Shown here: in pieces, positions 52,523 to 61,121 of the stretch
Layout of the letters: every line of letters starts with the position of its first letter
Numbering within the stretch: the first letter of the stretch is position 1
Assembly (NCBI GenBank): GCA_040387555.1
Contig: JAZKDO010000004.1
Location: 124,001 to 188,000, forward strand
Source of the DNA: UBA4416 sp040387555
GTDB taxonomy: Bacteria; Bacteroidota; Bacteroidia; B-17B0; Aurantibacillaceae
DNA length: 64,000 nucleotides
Direction: 5' to 3'
The notes under the pieces: generated by a model
What the model was told of the DNA's origin: nothing
Seen by the model: only the letters and a program-made list of their open reading frames with translations
The model's database searches: none
Translations under genes and position numbers: made by a program

Positions 52523-53173
52523 TTAAATTTTTTCACCAAAAGCCAAATCTCCTGCGTCTCCTAATCCCGGAACGATATAAGAATGAGCGGTTAACTCTTC
52601 ATCAATAGCACCACACCAAATCGTAAAATCTTTTGTTGGCATGTTTGCCCTTACAAAATCAACACCTTCTTTACTGCTAATGGCAGAAATAATATGAACA
52701 TGTTTTGGAGTTCCTTTTGCCAGGATAGCTTTATATGCCAAAATTATTGAACCGCCCGTTGCAATCATTGGGTCACATAAAATAAGGATTTTTCCTTCAA
52801 GAGAAGGACTTGAAACATATTCTACATGAATATCAAAAGTATTATCTTTATGATGTCTGCGGTAAGCAGAAATAAAAGCGTTTTCCGCCTTATCAAAATA
52901 ATTTAAAACGCCTAAATGCATGGGTAAACCTGCGCGTAATATGGTAGCAATCACTGGCTGATCAACCAAATGACTTGTTTCCGCAATGCCAAGAGAGGTT
53001 GTCGTTTCCATCTTCACATATTCCATCGTTTTAGAGATCTCATAACTCATGATTTCTCCCATTCGTTCCAAATTTCTGCGAAAACGCATACTGTCTTTTT
53101 GAATATTAATATCACGCAATTCAGCTACGTATTGATTAAAAATAGAATTCTGTTCGGATAAAATATGAATCAT
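52523..53173 (-). CDS. upp: Uracil phosphoribosyltransferase
   Basis: A 216-residue salvage enzyme that makes UMP from uracil and PRPP. The PRPP-binding loop is ILILCDPMIATGGSIILAYKA, and the uracil-binding C-terminus YIVPGLGDAGDLAFGEK is characteristic. ILRAGLPMHLGVLNYFD is also conserved. The protein is a few residues longer at the N-terminus than E. coli Upp. Its neighbours (small membrane protein, EamA transporter) do not suggest a pathway. Confidence 0.95.
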   Translation of the reverse strand: MIHILSEQNSIFNQYVAELRDINIQKDSMRFRRNLERMGEIMSYEISKTMEYVKMETTTSLGIAETSHLVDQPVIATILRAGLPMHLGVLNYFDKAENAFISAYRRHHKDNTFDIHVEYVSSPSLEGKILILCDPMIATGGSIILAYKAILAKGTPKHVHIISAISSKEGVDFVRANMPTKDFTIWCGAIDEELTAHSYIVPGLGDAGDLAFGEKI

Positions 53174-53256
53174 AGCGGTGTATTAGAATTTTTTTAAAAA
53201 TAAGCTTTATTTACAGATATCTAATTTATAATTTATAGACAGCAAAAAATATTTTT

Positions 53257-54153
53257 TTAGACAAAAGCCTTTTTTTTAAGACTGGCTAAATAAACACCTG
53301 TAATGATTAATGAGCCTGAAACGACCTTAATCACCGTCAGTTCATCTTTACCTAAGAGTACTGCAATAACAGTTGCTAAAAATGGTTGCATATATATATA
53401 CATACTTACAACAGATGAGCTTAAAGTTTTTAATGCAAAAGTGTTTAATAAATAGGCCAGAAAAGTAGTAGCCACAACAACAAAGCTCATTGCAAAAATA
53501 GTTTTACCTGATAAATAAGACCATTGCACATCTAATAAATCCAGTGTTCCAAAAGGACTAACATATATAAAACCAAATAGAAAAATCCATTTCATTACGG
53601 TTACGGTCTGATATTTTTGCATATACGGCTTGGCCATTACTACAAAAACTGCCCAGGAGAGTGAGTTTATTAGAGTCATGAAATCACCCAACATAGTTTC
53701 ACTTCCAATAGCAAAAGAGTCATTCGCTTTGAATAATAATAAAGTAACGGCTCCTATAATTCCAAAACTGAGGCCGGTTAATTTTAAAATGGTAATTTTT
53801 TCTTTAAAAACTATAATGGTGAAAAGGATCACTGCAATGGGGTTACTCACCATAATAATAGCGGAATTAATAGGCTTGGTTAAACTTAGCCCCCAGATAA
53901 AAAAGATTTGATTAACAGCTACTCCAAATACAGCAAGGAGTATTAGTTTTTTAAGATCGCCTTTTTCTAACTTTTCGGGTTTTGAAAAAAAGGAAACCAG
54001 CCAGAACAAGATACAAGCCCCTGTTATACGCATCATCACCAAACCAAACGGCTTTATTTGATCCGGCATTAAGTCTTTAGCAATAGAATAATTTAACGCA
54101 TAAATAACCTGAGCCAGAAATAATGAGATATGCGCCTTAAAGGAAGAAGTCAT
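53257..54153 (-). CDS. EamA-family (DMT) transporter
   Basis: A 298-residue membrane protein with ten predicted helices arranged as two EamA repeats (about 5-135 and 155-292). Family segments include LNYSIAKDLMPDQIKPFGLVMMRI, NQIFFIWGLSLTKPINSAIIM and the second-repeat SSSVVSMYIYMQPFLATVIAV. Drug/metabolite exporters of this type move small metabolites or amino acids; the substrate cannot be read. Its start lies only 42 bases from the start of the divergent BtuF-like gene. Confidence 0.9.
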   Translation of the reverse strand: MTSSFKAHISLFLAQVIYALNYSIAKDLMPDQIKPFGLVMMRITGACILFWLVSFFSKPEKLEKGDLKKLILLAVFGVAVNQIFFIWGLSLTKPINSAIIMVSNPIAVILFTIIVFKEKITILKLTGLSFGIIGAVTLLLFKANDSFAIGSETMLGDFMTLINSLSWAVFVVMAKPYMQKYQTVTVMKWIFLFGFIYVSPFGTLDLLDVQWSYLSGKTIFAMSFVVVATTFLAYLLNTFALKTLSSSVVSMYIYMQPFLATVIAVLLGKDELTVIKVVSGSLIITGVYLASLKKKAFV

Positions 54154-54195
54154 TTTTACATAGCAAATATGCGGTATTATTCTGAAATTAGCGAT

Positions 54196-54963
54196 ATGCT
54201 ATTTACAGATCAGCTAAATAATACAATTGAATTGGATGATTATCCAAAACGTATCGTTTCTTTAGTTCCTTCTCAATCAGAATTTTTATGGGATTTAGGA
54301 TTGAGAAATGAACTAGTTGGTATTACAAAATTTTGTATTCACCCTAAAGAAATGTTCTCTACTATAAAAAGGGTTGGAGGTACAAAAACTCTTCACCTGG
54401 ATGTAATTCGAAGTTTAAAACCCGATTTAATTATTGGAAATAAAGAGGAAAATGAGTTTTCACAAATCCTAGAATTGCAAAAAGAGTTTAAAGTGTGGAT
54501 GAGTGACATTTATAATTTAAATGATGCACTGGAAATGATTCGATCAATTGGTAAACTTGTTCAAAAAGAAATAGAATCAAATGTGACAGCAAATGATATT
54601 GAAAAATCTTTTTCTGAAGTAAGACAGTCTAATAAACGGGCTTTGTATTTAATTTGGAAACCATACATGGCGGCTGGCCAATCAACTTTTATAGGTGATA
54701 TGCTTCAGAGAATTGGTTTGGAAAATGTGCTTAAAGATCCTGCGGGGCGTTATCCGAATATGACTTTAGACGAAATCAGAATATTAAATCCGGATGTAAT
54801 TTTATTATCGTCTGAACCGTTTCCATTTAAAGAAGAACACATTGAAGAATTGAGAAAAGAATTGCCTGATGCTAAAATTTTATTGGTGGATGGGGAATTA
54901 TTTAGCTGGTATGGAAGCCGGCTAAAAAAAAGTACTGAATATTTTAATGGACTTAGCTTTTAG
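54196..54963 (+). CDS. BtuF-like helical-backbone metal receptor (substrate-binding protein) without signal peptide
   Basis: A 255-residue protein of the periplasmic-binding type III fold (BtuF/FecB family). Characteristic segments are YPKRIVSLVPSQSEFLWDLGL, RVGGTKTLHLDVIRSLKPDLIIGN and the C-terminal LNPDVILLSSEPFPFK. No signal peptide or lipobox is found from any start. The frame stays open to 54130 inside the divergent EamA gene; ATG at 54169 is possible, but 54196 places MLFTDQLNN at the start as in relatives. Such signal-less forms are common in Bacteroidota and are often annotated as cobalamin-binding. The B12 riboswitch 3.2 kb away makes a corrinoid link plausible but not proved. Confidence 0.82.
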   Translation: MLFTDQLNNTIELDDYPKRIVSLVPSQSEFLWDLGLRNELVGITKFCIHPKEMFSTIKRVGGTKTLHLDVIRSLKPDLIIGNKEENEFSQILELQKEFKVWMSDIYNLNDALEMIRSIGKLVQKEIESNVTANDIEKSFSEVRQSNKRALYLIWKPYMAAGQSTFIGDMLQRIGLENVLKDPAGRYPNMTLDEIRILNPDVILLSSEPFPFKEEHIEELRKELPDAKILLVDGELFSWYGSRLKKSTEYFNGLSF

Positions 54964-54977
54964 AAAATAGTGTTCAA

Positions 54978-55685
54978 CTAGAACCAATGAAAGCGGTCAT
55001 TTGGTGAAGCAAGTATTTTGGCTAGTTTGCCATATGGAAATCTCACTTTTAATCCACCTGTGTAACAAACGTCCATAATGTTTATAGCAGTTTCCTGCCG
55101 GCCAACTCTCATTCTATAATCAATAAATAATCCCAGGATCCCGAAATTGTGCTCCAGACCAACTCCGAAATTACAACCTAACCAGTTATTTTTAACTGTA
55201 CTATTAACCGGGTAATACTCCCGAAGGTTTAGGAAGTCAGATTCTCCCGTGAAAAAACCTGAATATGTATTATAGCTTAAGCCAAAGAAGGGGTACAGTA
55301 ACGTTTTTTTATTTGGAAATTTAGCCAGGATTTCCATATTCATTTCATAGGTGTTTGCCTTCACATCTAACCATGTGGGTTTAATGTTTATTGGCCGAAA
55401 ACGAGAATACAAAGTAGCAACTCTCACAAAATTGTTTACTTCATACGTTAAACCTCCACAATAACCTGGTTCATTATTTTTTTCTTTTACATTTCTGGCA
55501 AGGTAAATAACACTGATATTACCACCTGCTTTAAGGCTCCATTTTGTATAAGGCCGTTCTTTTTCAGGTTTGATAATTTTTATCTCTTTTTCAACAGGTC
55601 TCGTTAATTTTTTTACCTGCGAATACGTTGTGTTTATACCTATAAGCAAGGTTACAAAAAGGATTATTAAGTATTTATTTTGCAT
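54978..55685 (-). CDS. Predicted outer-membrane beta-barrel protein
   Basis: A 235-residue protein with a signal peptide (about 1-22, ending NTTYSQ) and an N-terminal charged linker (VEKEIKIIKPEKERPYTKW), then regular amphipathic strands (KAGGNISVIYLAR, GYCGGLTYEVNNFVRVATLYSRF, NWLGCNFGVGLEHNFGILGLFIDYRMRVG) typical of a small porin-like or PorT-type barrel. The last strand GGLKVRFPYGK is followed by a tail. No specific family recognised. It converges on the BtuF-like gene. Confidence 0.7.
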   Translation of the reverse strand: MQNKYLIILFVTLLIGINTTYSQVKKLTRPVEKEIKIIKPEKERPYTKWSLKAGGNISVIYLARNVKEKNNEPGYCGGLTYEVNNFVRVATLYSRFRPINIKPTWLDVKANTYEMNMEILAKFPNKKTLLYPFFGLSYNTYSGFFTGESDFLNLREYYPVNSTVKNNWLGCNFGVGLEHNFGILGLFIDYRMRVGRQETAINIMDVCYTGGLKVRFPYGKLAKILASPNDRFHWF

Positions 55686-55763
55686 AATTAAATTTACGAA
55701 AAAATTACGGCATCAATTTGTTAAATTGATAACTGGTGTACTTTCGCCGATAAGTGGCTTAAA

Positions 55764-58184
55764 TTAGCGTAAAGTCGCTCCTAATTTTTCTGTATAGGTC
55801 TTAATAAGTTTCTGCATCACATTGTCAATTTGTTTATCGTTTAAGGTTGCTTCATCATCCTGCAACATAAAACTAACAGCATATGATTTTTTTCCTGCTT
55901 CCATTTTATCACCTTCATAGATATCAAATAAATTGACAGTTTTTAAAAGTTTACGTTCAGCATTAAATGCAAGTTCTTCTATTTCTTTATAGGTTATTTT
56001 TTTATCTAAAAGCAACGCTAAATCTCTTCGCACAGAAGGAAATCTTGGTATTTCTGTAAATTCTAATTTTGTTTTTCCAATCAAAGACAACACGTTGTCC
56101 CAATTGAAATCCGCATAAAATGTTTCAACATTCACATCCATTTTTTTGCAAATAGATTTATCCACTAATCCAAAACTCACTAAATGTTTGTTTTTATTGG
56201 CATAGGATAAACCGTAAGCGAACTGTTCATCAATCAATTCTGTTGTTTTAAATTTTATGGAAAGCTTAAGTAATATCGATTCGATGCAGGATTTAATAAA
56301 AGCAAAATCGACTTTATTGTTTTCTCCAAACGGATTCTCCACATATTTTCTTCCGGTTGCCAATAAAATTAAATGTTTGGTTTCCGAATATTTAAAATCA
56401 CTTTCTGACTTTTCGTAGGTTTTACCAAATTCAAATAATTTCAGGTCGGCTTGTTTTCGATTTATATTATAGGCAAGTGTTTCAAGCCCGCCATATAACA
56501 TCTTTTGCCGCATTACATTTAAATCAGCACTTAATGGATTTAAAATTTTGACTAACGGAGTTTCATCAGGGTAATAGGATTCTTTTGTTAAAGACAAACC
56601 CATCATTTCATTAAAGCCAAAACCTATCAGTAAATTGGCTGTTGTATTTTCGGCAACTGTTGCTTTTTCACGATCCGCAAAGTTGGCTGTAAATTTAATC
56701 TGGGTACTTTCTTCTACATTGTTGTAGCCATAAATCCTCATCACCTCTTCAATCACATCCGCTTCGCGGGTTACATCAGTTTTGTATTGAGGTACAGCAA
56801 GCAATAGCCCATCATTCCCTTCCTGTTCAATTTTTATTCCTAATGATAGAATAATATGTTTAATAATGGAACGGTCTATTTCTTTGCCAATCAATGTCTG
56901 GCAATTAGTGTAAGAAAACGCTACTTTAAAAGGCTCCAGTTTTTCAGGATAAATATCTAATAAGTCCATACTCAAAACGCCACCAGCACATTCAAAAATT
57001 AAAGCGGCAGCGCGTTTTAGTGCAGTAATGGTCATTTCAGGGTCGGTTCCACGCTCAAACCGGAAACTACTATCTGTTTTAAATCCATGTTGTTTACTGG
57101 TTTTTCTGATAAAAGCCGGATTAAAATATGCGGCCTCTAAAAATACAGATGTTGTTGATTCATTAACACCACTTTCTAATCCACCAAATACACCTGCCAT
57201 ACACATGGGTTCTGATTCATTGCAAATCATCAGATCTTCATTGTGAAGTGTTCTTTCAACTCCATCCAGGGTTTTAAATTTCTTCTTTTCTAAACCTGTT
57301 TTGACAATAATTTTATTTCCAGTAATTTTATTTAAATCAAAGGCATGAAGTGGTTGACCAAGATCATGTAAAACAAAATTAGTAATATCAACAATATTAT
57401 TGATTGGCCGTAAGCCAATAGCTAACAGGGAATTTTTTAACCAATCCGGTGAAGGTTTTACAGTAATGCCTGAAATCACAAGTCCGCTATATCTTTTACA
57501 GGCTTCTGGATTTTCAATAATAACATCTACTTTAGTGATGTTACTTGCTTCCGGCAATTCGAAAATATTATGTAGTTCTGCACAGAAAGTGTCTGTGTTG
57601 TTTTTACAATTTAAAATGGCAGCCAGGTCTCTCGCTACACCATAATGCGATGCTGCGTCTGCGCGATTAGGAGTTAAACCAATTTCTAAAACAGAATCCT
57701 CTTGCAGTTTAAAAAATTCTGCTGCAGGTGTTCCAACTTTGGCATGCTCTGGCAAAACTAAAATGCCTTCATGGCTTGTTCCCAAACCAATTTCATCTTC
57801 TGCACAAATCATTCCTTCGCTTGCCACTCCTCTGATCTTTGATTTCTTAATTTCAATAGATTCGCCAGTGGTTGGGTACAATTTTGCGCCTATCATTGCC
57901 ACTAAAACTTTTTGCCCAACAGCAACATTTTGTGCTCCGCAAACAATCGTTAATAAGTCTGTTGCGCCAACATTTACTTTGGTAATATTTAATTTATCTG
58001 CATCAGGATGTTTTTCTTTTTCAATAACTTCTCCTATTATAATACCTTTTAGGCCGCCTTTGATACTTTCAAAAGATTCGATACCCTCTACTTCAAGCCC
58101 AGAGGAAGTTAAATATTCATCTATTTGTTGGGGAGTTAAATCAGTTTTTATGAGTGTTTTTAACCAGTTATAGGATATTTTCAT
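55764..58184 (-). CDS. pheT: Phenylalanine--tRNA ligase beta subunit
   Basis: An 806-residue beta subunit of the (alpha-beta)2 PheRS that charges tRNA-Phe. Domains in order: tRNA-binding OB fold at about 40-150 (VEKEKHPDADKLNITKVNVG), B3/B4 editing domain at about 210-390 (SFRFERGTDPE region at its end), B5 at about 400-475, the catalytic-like core, and the FDX-ACB domain at the C-terminus (FPSVRRDLALLLDK). The frame extends nine codons to 58211, but the ATG at 58184 begins with the conserved MKISYNWLK and is preferred. pheS is not in the window, so the two subunits are unlinked here. Its leader carries a hairpin followed by a T-run. Confidence 0.96.
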   Translation of the reverse strand: MKISYNWLKTLIKTDLTPQQIDEYLTSSGLEVEGIESFESIKGGLKGIIIGEVIEKEKHPDADKLNITKVNVGATDLLTIVCGAQNVAVGQKVLVAMIGAKLYPTTGESIEIKKSKIRGVASEGMICAEDEIGLGTSHEGILVLPEHAKVGTPAAEFFKLQEDSVLEIGLTPNRADAASHYGVARDLAAILNCKNNTDTFCAELHNIFELPEASNITKVDVIIENPEACKRYSGLVISGITVKPSPDWLKNSLLAIGLRPINNIVDITNFVLHDLGQPLHAFDLNKITGNKIIVKTGLEKKKFKTLDGVERTLHNEDLMICNESEPMCMAGVFGGLESGVNESTTSVFLEAAYFNPAFIRKTSKQHGFKTDSSFRFERGTDPEMTITALKRAAALIFECAGGVLSMDLLDIYPEKLEPFKVAFSYTNCQTLIGKEIDRSIIKHIILSLGIKIEQEGNDGLLLAVPQYKTDVTREADVIEEVMRIYGYNNVEESTQIKFTANFADREKATVAENTTANLLIGFGFNEMMGLSLTKESYYPDETPLVKILNPLSADLNVMRQKMLYGGLETLAYNINRKQADLKLFEFGKTYEKSESDFKYSETKHLILLATGRKYVENPFGENNKVDFAFIKSCIESILLKLSIKFKTTELIDEQFAYGLSYANKNKHLVSFGLVDKSICKKMDVNVETFYADFNWDNVLSLIGKTKLEFTEIPRFPSVRRDLALLLDKKITYKEIEELAFNAERKLLKTVNLFDIYEGDKMEAGKKSYAVSFMLQDDEATLNDKQIDNVMQKLIKTYTEKLGATLR

Positions 58185-58190
58185 TTTAAA

Positions 58191-58218
58191 AAAATTTACT
58201 GCAAAAACCATTTGCAGT
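58191..58218 (-). promoter_or_regulatory. Hairpin with T-run in the pheT leader (possible attenuator)
   Basis: On the minus strand a perfect 8-bp stem (ACTGCAAA / TTTGCAGT) with a 5-base loop is followed by AAATTTTTTT immediately before the pheT ATG. It has the form of a weak intrinsic terminator in a leader. Confidence 0.4.
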
Positions 58219-58242
58219 GGGTTGTTTAAGGCGATAAAAATA

Positions 58243-58250
58243 CAAAAATA
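58243..58250 (-). promoter_or_regulatory. Putative -7 box (TATTTTTG) for pheT
   Basis: Perfect minus-strand TAnnTTTG, 58 bases before the preferred pheT start, which places the leader hairpin inside the transcript. Confidence 0.4.
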
Positions 58251-58274
58251 ACCTTATAAAATAGCTTAAAGCCC

Positions 58275-58282
58275 TATATTTG
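58275..58282 (+). promoter_or_regulatory. Putative start-proximal -7 box (TATATTTG) for tsaC
   Basis: Perfect TAnnTTTG ending 4 bases before the GTG start at 58287. It is the only good promoter signal in the short divergent gap with pheT. Confidence 0.4.
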
Positions 58283-58286
58283 CCAA

Positions 58287-59243
58287 GTGGCAGAAATAGG
58301 AAATAATATATCAACGGCTAAAAATTTTTTGGAAAAGCAACAGTTAGTGGCTATCCCAACTGAAACTGTTTATGGCCTCGCAGCAAACGCACTTGATCCA
58401 ATTGCAATTGCTAGAATTTTCGAAGCCAAAGAACGTCCTACGTTTGATCCTTTAATTGTTCATATTTCCGATTTAAATGAAGTGCAAAATTATGTAACTT
58501 ATATTCATCCTTCTCTATTAAAATTAGCTCAGAAATTTTGGCCAGGCCCATTGACATTATTACTTCCGAAGAAAATTAACATTCCCGATCTTGTGACTTC
58601 CGGTTTGGATCGGGTAGGGGTGAGAGTCCCAAATCATCCTCTAACATTAGAATTATTAAGGAGTTTAAATTTTCCCCTGGCAGCGCCAAGTGCTAATCCG
58701 TTTGGATATATTAGTCCAACTAAAGCGGAGCATGTTCAAAGACAGTTGAGTGATAAAATTACTTATATTTTAGATGGCGGAGACTGTGGTGTTGGTTTAG
58801 AATCAACAATTGTAGGTGAAGAAGACGGAGAAATTATTATTTATCGTTTAGGAGGTTTATCATTAGAAGAAATTGAAACTGTTGTCGGTAAAGTGTCTGT
58901 GCAATTGAATCAGTCCAGTAATCCAAAAGCTCCCGGACAATTAAAGAGTCATTATGCACCAACAAAACCTTTTTACCTGGGTGATTTAAAAAGCTTACAG
59001 AAAACATATTCTGGAAAAAAAATTGGGGCCTTAGTATTTGGAGAACAAAATTATTTCGATGCAAATGTTTTAATAAAAAATTTGTCTCCTAATAAAAATT
59101 TTGAGGAAGCAGCAATTAATTTATTTTCATTCTTAAGAGAGCTGGATGAATCTGATGTTGATGTGATCATTTGTGAACTAGTGCGGGAACAAGGTCTGGG
59201 TTTGGCCATCAATGACAGATTGAGAAGGGCTGCTGCCCTTTAA
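58287..59243 (+). CDS. L-threonylcarbamoyladenylate synthase (Sua5/TsaC)
   Basis: A 318-residue enzyme that makes threonylcarbamoyl-AMP for the t6A modification of tRNAs. The YrdC-like domain fills about residues 1-200 (IPTETVYGLAANALDP, AKERPTFDPLIVHI, PLAAPSANPFGYISPTKAEHV, DGGDCGVGLESTIV), and the C-terminal Sua5 domain (APGQLKSHYAPTKPFYLGD to the end) makes it the long Sua5 form rather than short TsaC. The start is GTG; no ATG precedes the conserved region. It is followed by cmk on the same strand after 99 bases. Confidence 0.93.
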   Translation: MAEIGNNISTAKNFLEKQQLVAIPTETVYGLAANALDPIAIARIFEAKERPTFDPLIVHISDLNEVQNYVTYIHPSLLKLAQKFWPGPLTLLLPKKINIPDLVTSGLDRVGVRVPNHPLTLELLRSLNFPLAAPSANPFGYISPTKAEHVQRQLSDKITYILDGGDCGVGLESTIVGEEDGEIIIYRLGGLSLEEIETVVGKVSVQLNQSSNPKAPGQLKSHYAPTKPFYLGDLKSLQKTYSGKKIGALVFGEQNYFDANVLIKNLSPNKNFEEAAINLFSFLRELDESDVDVIICELVREQGLGLAINDRLRRAAAL

Positions 59244-59342
59244 ATTGTGTCATTCTGTTATATGATTTCACATTTGCGGTGTGCTAATCTTACTACTTTA
59301 ATTTTTTAAAAACGGCAAATAATTTCTTACATTTACAGAGGT

Positions 59343-60065
59343 ATGTCTAAAATTACAGTTGCTATAGATGGTTATTCATCGTGTGGAAAAAGCACACTGG
59401 CAAAAGCATTGGCTCAAAAATTAAATTACAATTACATTGATACCGGAGCTATGTATCGCGCTGTAACGATTTATTGTTTACGAAATGATATCATAAAAGA
59501 TTCTGTTGTTGATCTTCCAAAATTATTGGCTTCTTTAAAAAACATTGATGTTTCTTTTGTTTACAATACTATTACCAAAACATCCGAAGTGTTTTTGAAC
59601 GGAGAACATGTAGAGCGTGAAATACGAACTATGGATGTAGCTAATAATGTGAGCGCAATCAGTTCCATTAAAGCGGTTCGGGAAAAAATGGTATTGTTGC
59701 AGCGTGAAATGGGAAAAAACAAAGGTGTGATTATGGATGGACGAGATATCGGATCCCATGTTTTTCCATATGCTGAATTAAAAGTTTTTATGACGGCAGA
59801 GACATCTGTGCGTACACAACGTCGTTTGGATGAATTAATGAGTAAAGGTGAAAGACATTCATTTGAAGATGTGAGACGTAATCTGGAGAAACGCGATCAT
59901 GACGATACTACCCGTAAGGAAAACCCATTAGTACAGGCAGAAGATGCGATTGTTCTTGATAACACAGATATTAACCGAGAAGAACAACTGAATTTTGTTT
60001 TGAAATTAATCAATGACTTGTTGCTTACTAAAGACGAATTTAATAAGCCTGTTGCCAGGCATTAA
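59343..60065 (+). CDS. cmk: Cytidylate kinase
   Basis: A 240-residue (d)CMP kinase. The P-loop GYSSCGKST is at residues 9-17, the CMP-binding NYIDTGAMYRAVT follows, and the VIMDGRDIGSHVFP and ADLKVFMTA-like (AELKVFMTAE) segments and the lid region RRLDELMSKGERHSFEDV complete the family pattern. It phosphorylates CMP to CDP in nucleotide salvage and lipid-precursor supply. It is co-directional with the Sua5 gene and converges on the desaturase gene with an 11-base gap. Confidence 0.95.
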   Translation: MSKITVAIDGYSSCGKSTLAKALAQKLNYNYIDTGAMYRAVTIYCLRNDIIKDSVVDLPKLLASLKNIDVSFVYNTITKTSEVFLNGEHVEREIRTMDVANNVSAISSIKAVREKMVLLQREMGKNKGVIMDGRDIGSHVFPYAELKVFMTAETSVRTQRRLDELMSKGERHSFEDVRRNLEKRDHDDTTRKENPLVQAEDAIVLDNTDINREEQLNFVLKLINDLLLTKDEFNKPVARH

Positions 60066-60076
60066 ATCAGAGTCTT

Positions 60077-61042
60077 TTAAACGCCAACCATTCTCTGTTT
60101 ATCAAAATCCCACACTTTTAAACTTAAACAGCTAAGAACTTCTTTTGGATTTAAAGAAGTTGTTTTTGCAGTTCTCATTTCTGGGATATCTTCCCAAACT
60201 TCCGGTAAACGGTAAAACGGAATCCTTGAATTCATATGATGAATGTGATGATAGCCGATGTTGGCTGTAAACCAGTGCATTAAAGGACTTAATTTCATAT
60301 AGCTTGATGAGTCTAATGCCGCTCCTTCATAAGTCCATTCTTCATTCCCAACAAACGTCACCGTTGGAAAATTGTGCTGAGCATAAAACAAATAACTTCC
60401 CATACCTCCTGAAATAAAATGCGGAATGGCGCATAACAAAATCCATGTTTGCCATCCTAAGAAATAAAATACTGCAACCTGATAAGCTATATGCAATATA
60501 AGTGCAACTAAGGAATCTACATTTTTGCTAAAGCGGTTTATCATAGATTTTATACACATCCCATACATAAAAGTAAAAATGTATCCAAAAAAAATGGTGA
60601 GAGGGTGGCGAATGAATAAATAATGACGTTGTTCGCCTTTACTTAATTTATCAAATTTTTGTTTGGTGTAAATAGGGTAGGAGCCAATACTTGCACTAAA
60701 TAATTTGGAATTGTTTTTATGATGGTAATCATGGCTGGCACTCCATATACCTGTTGGGGCCAATACATAAAACCCGAATATGGTGAAAATAAATGTTGCT
60801 AAAGGTGACTTGTCCAGTATTGCCTTATGCTGATGATCGTGATAGATAACGAACATTCTCACAATAACTAAACCAGCTAAAATGCTGCAAATAAATTTTA
60901 AAACCCAATGAAAATTATAAACAGTGCCTATTAGTAAACCAATAAGAATAAATAAGGTTGAAAGGGTTAGAACCCAGCTTTTTATCCGGTCTTCTTTTGC
61001 AAAAGGTTTAGTAGCTAATATAAGTTGTTTTCCCTGTAACAT
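60077..61042 (-). CDS. Membrane fatty acid desaturase family protein
   Basis: A 321-residue membrane protein with four main hydrophobic segments and three histidine clusters that bind the di-iron centre: HDHQHK at about residue 90, HDYHHKNN at about 125, and GYHHIHHMNS at about 260. These place it in the FA_desaturase family, which introduces double bonds into acyl chains or hydroxylates lipids. Which acyl chain and position cannot be read. The gene is monocistronic. The cluster HFISGG...YFYAQHNF further supports the fold. Confidence 0.9.
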   Translation of the reverse strand: MLQGKQLILATKPFAKEDRIKSWVLTLSTLFILIGLLIGTVYNFHWVLKFICSILAGLVIVRMFVIYHDHQHKAILDKSPLATFIFTIFGFYVLAPTGIWSASHDYHHKNNSKLFSASIGSYPIYTKQKFDKLSKGEQRHYLFIRHPLTIFFGYIFTFMYGMCIKSMINRFSKNVDSLVALILHIAYQVAVFYFLGWQTWILLCAIPHFISGGMGSYLFYAQHNFPTVTFVGNEEWTYEGAALDSSSYMKLSPLMHWFTANIGYHHIHHMNSRIPFYRLPEVWEDIPEMRTAKTTSLNPKEVLSCLSLKVWDFDKQRMVGV

Positions 61043-61121
61043 TTAGAAATGTAAAGATACCATGTAATCAGGGTTTTAACAAAAAAGATTATCTAATTAA
61101 ATATAAAATTGGATAACTACA

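Noticed and set aside
57739..58173. Plus-strand open frame of 144 residues inside pheT
   Set aside because: Antisense to the conserved tRNA-binding domain of PheT; no independent support.
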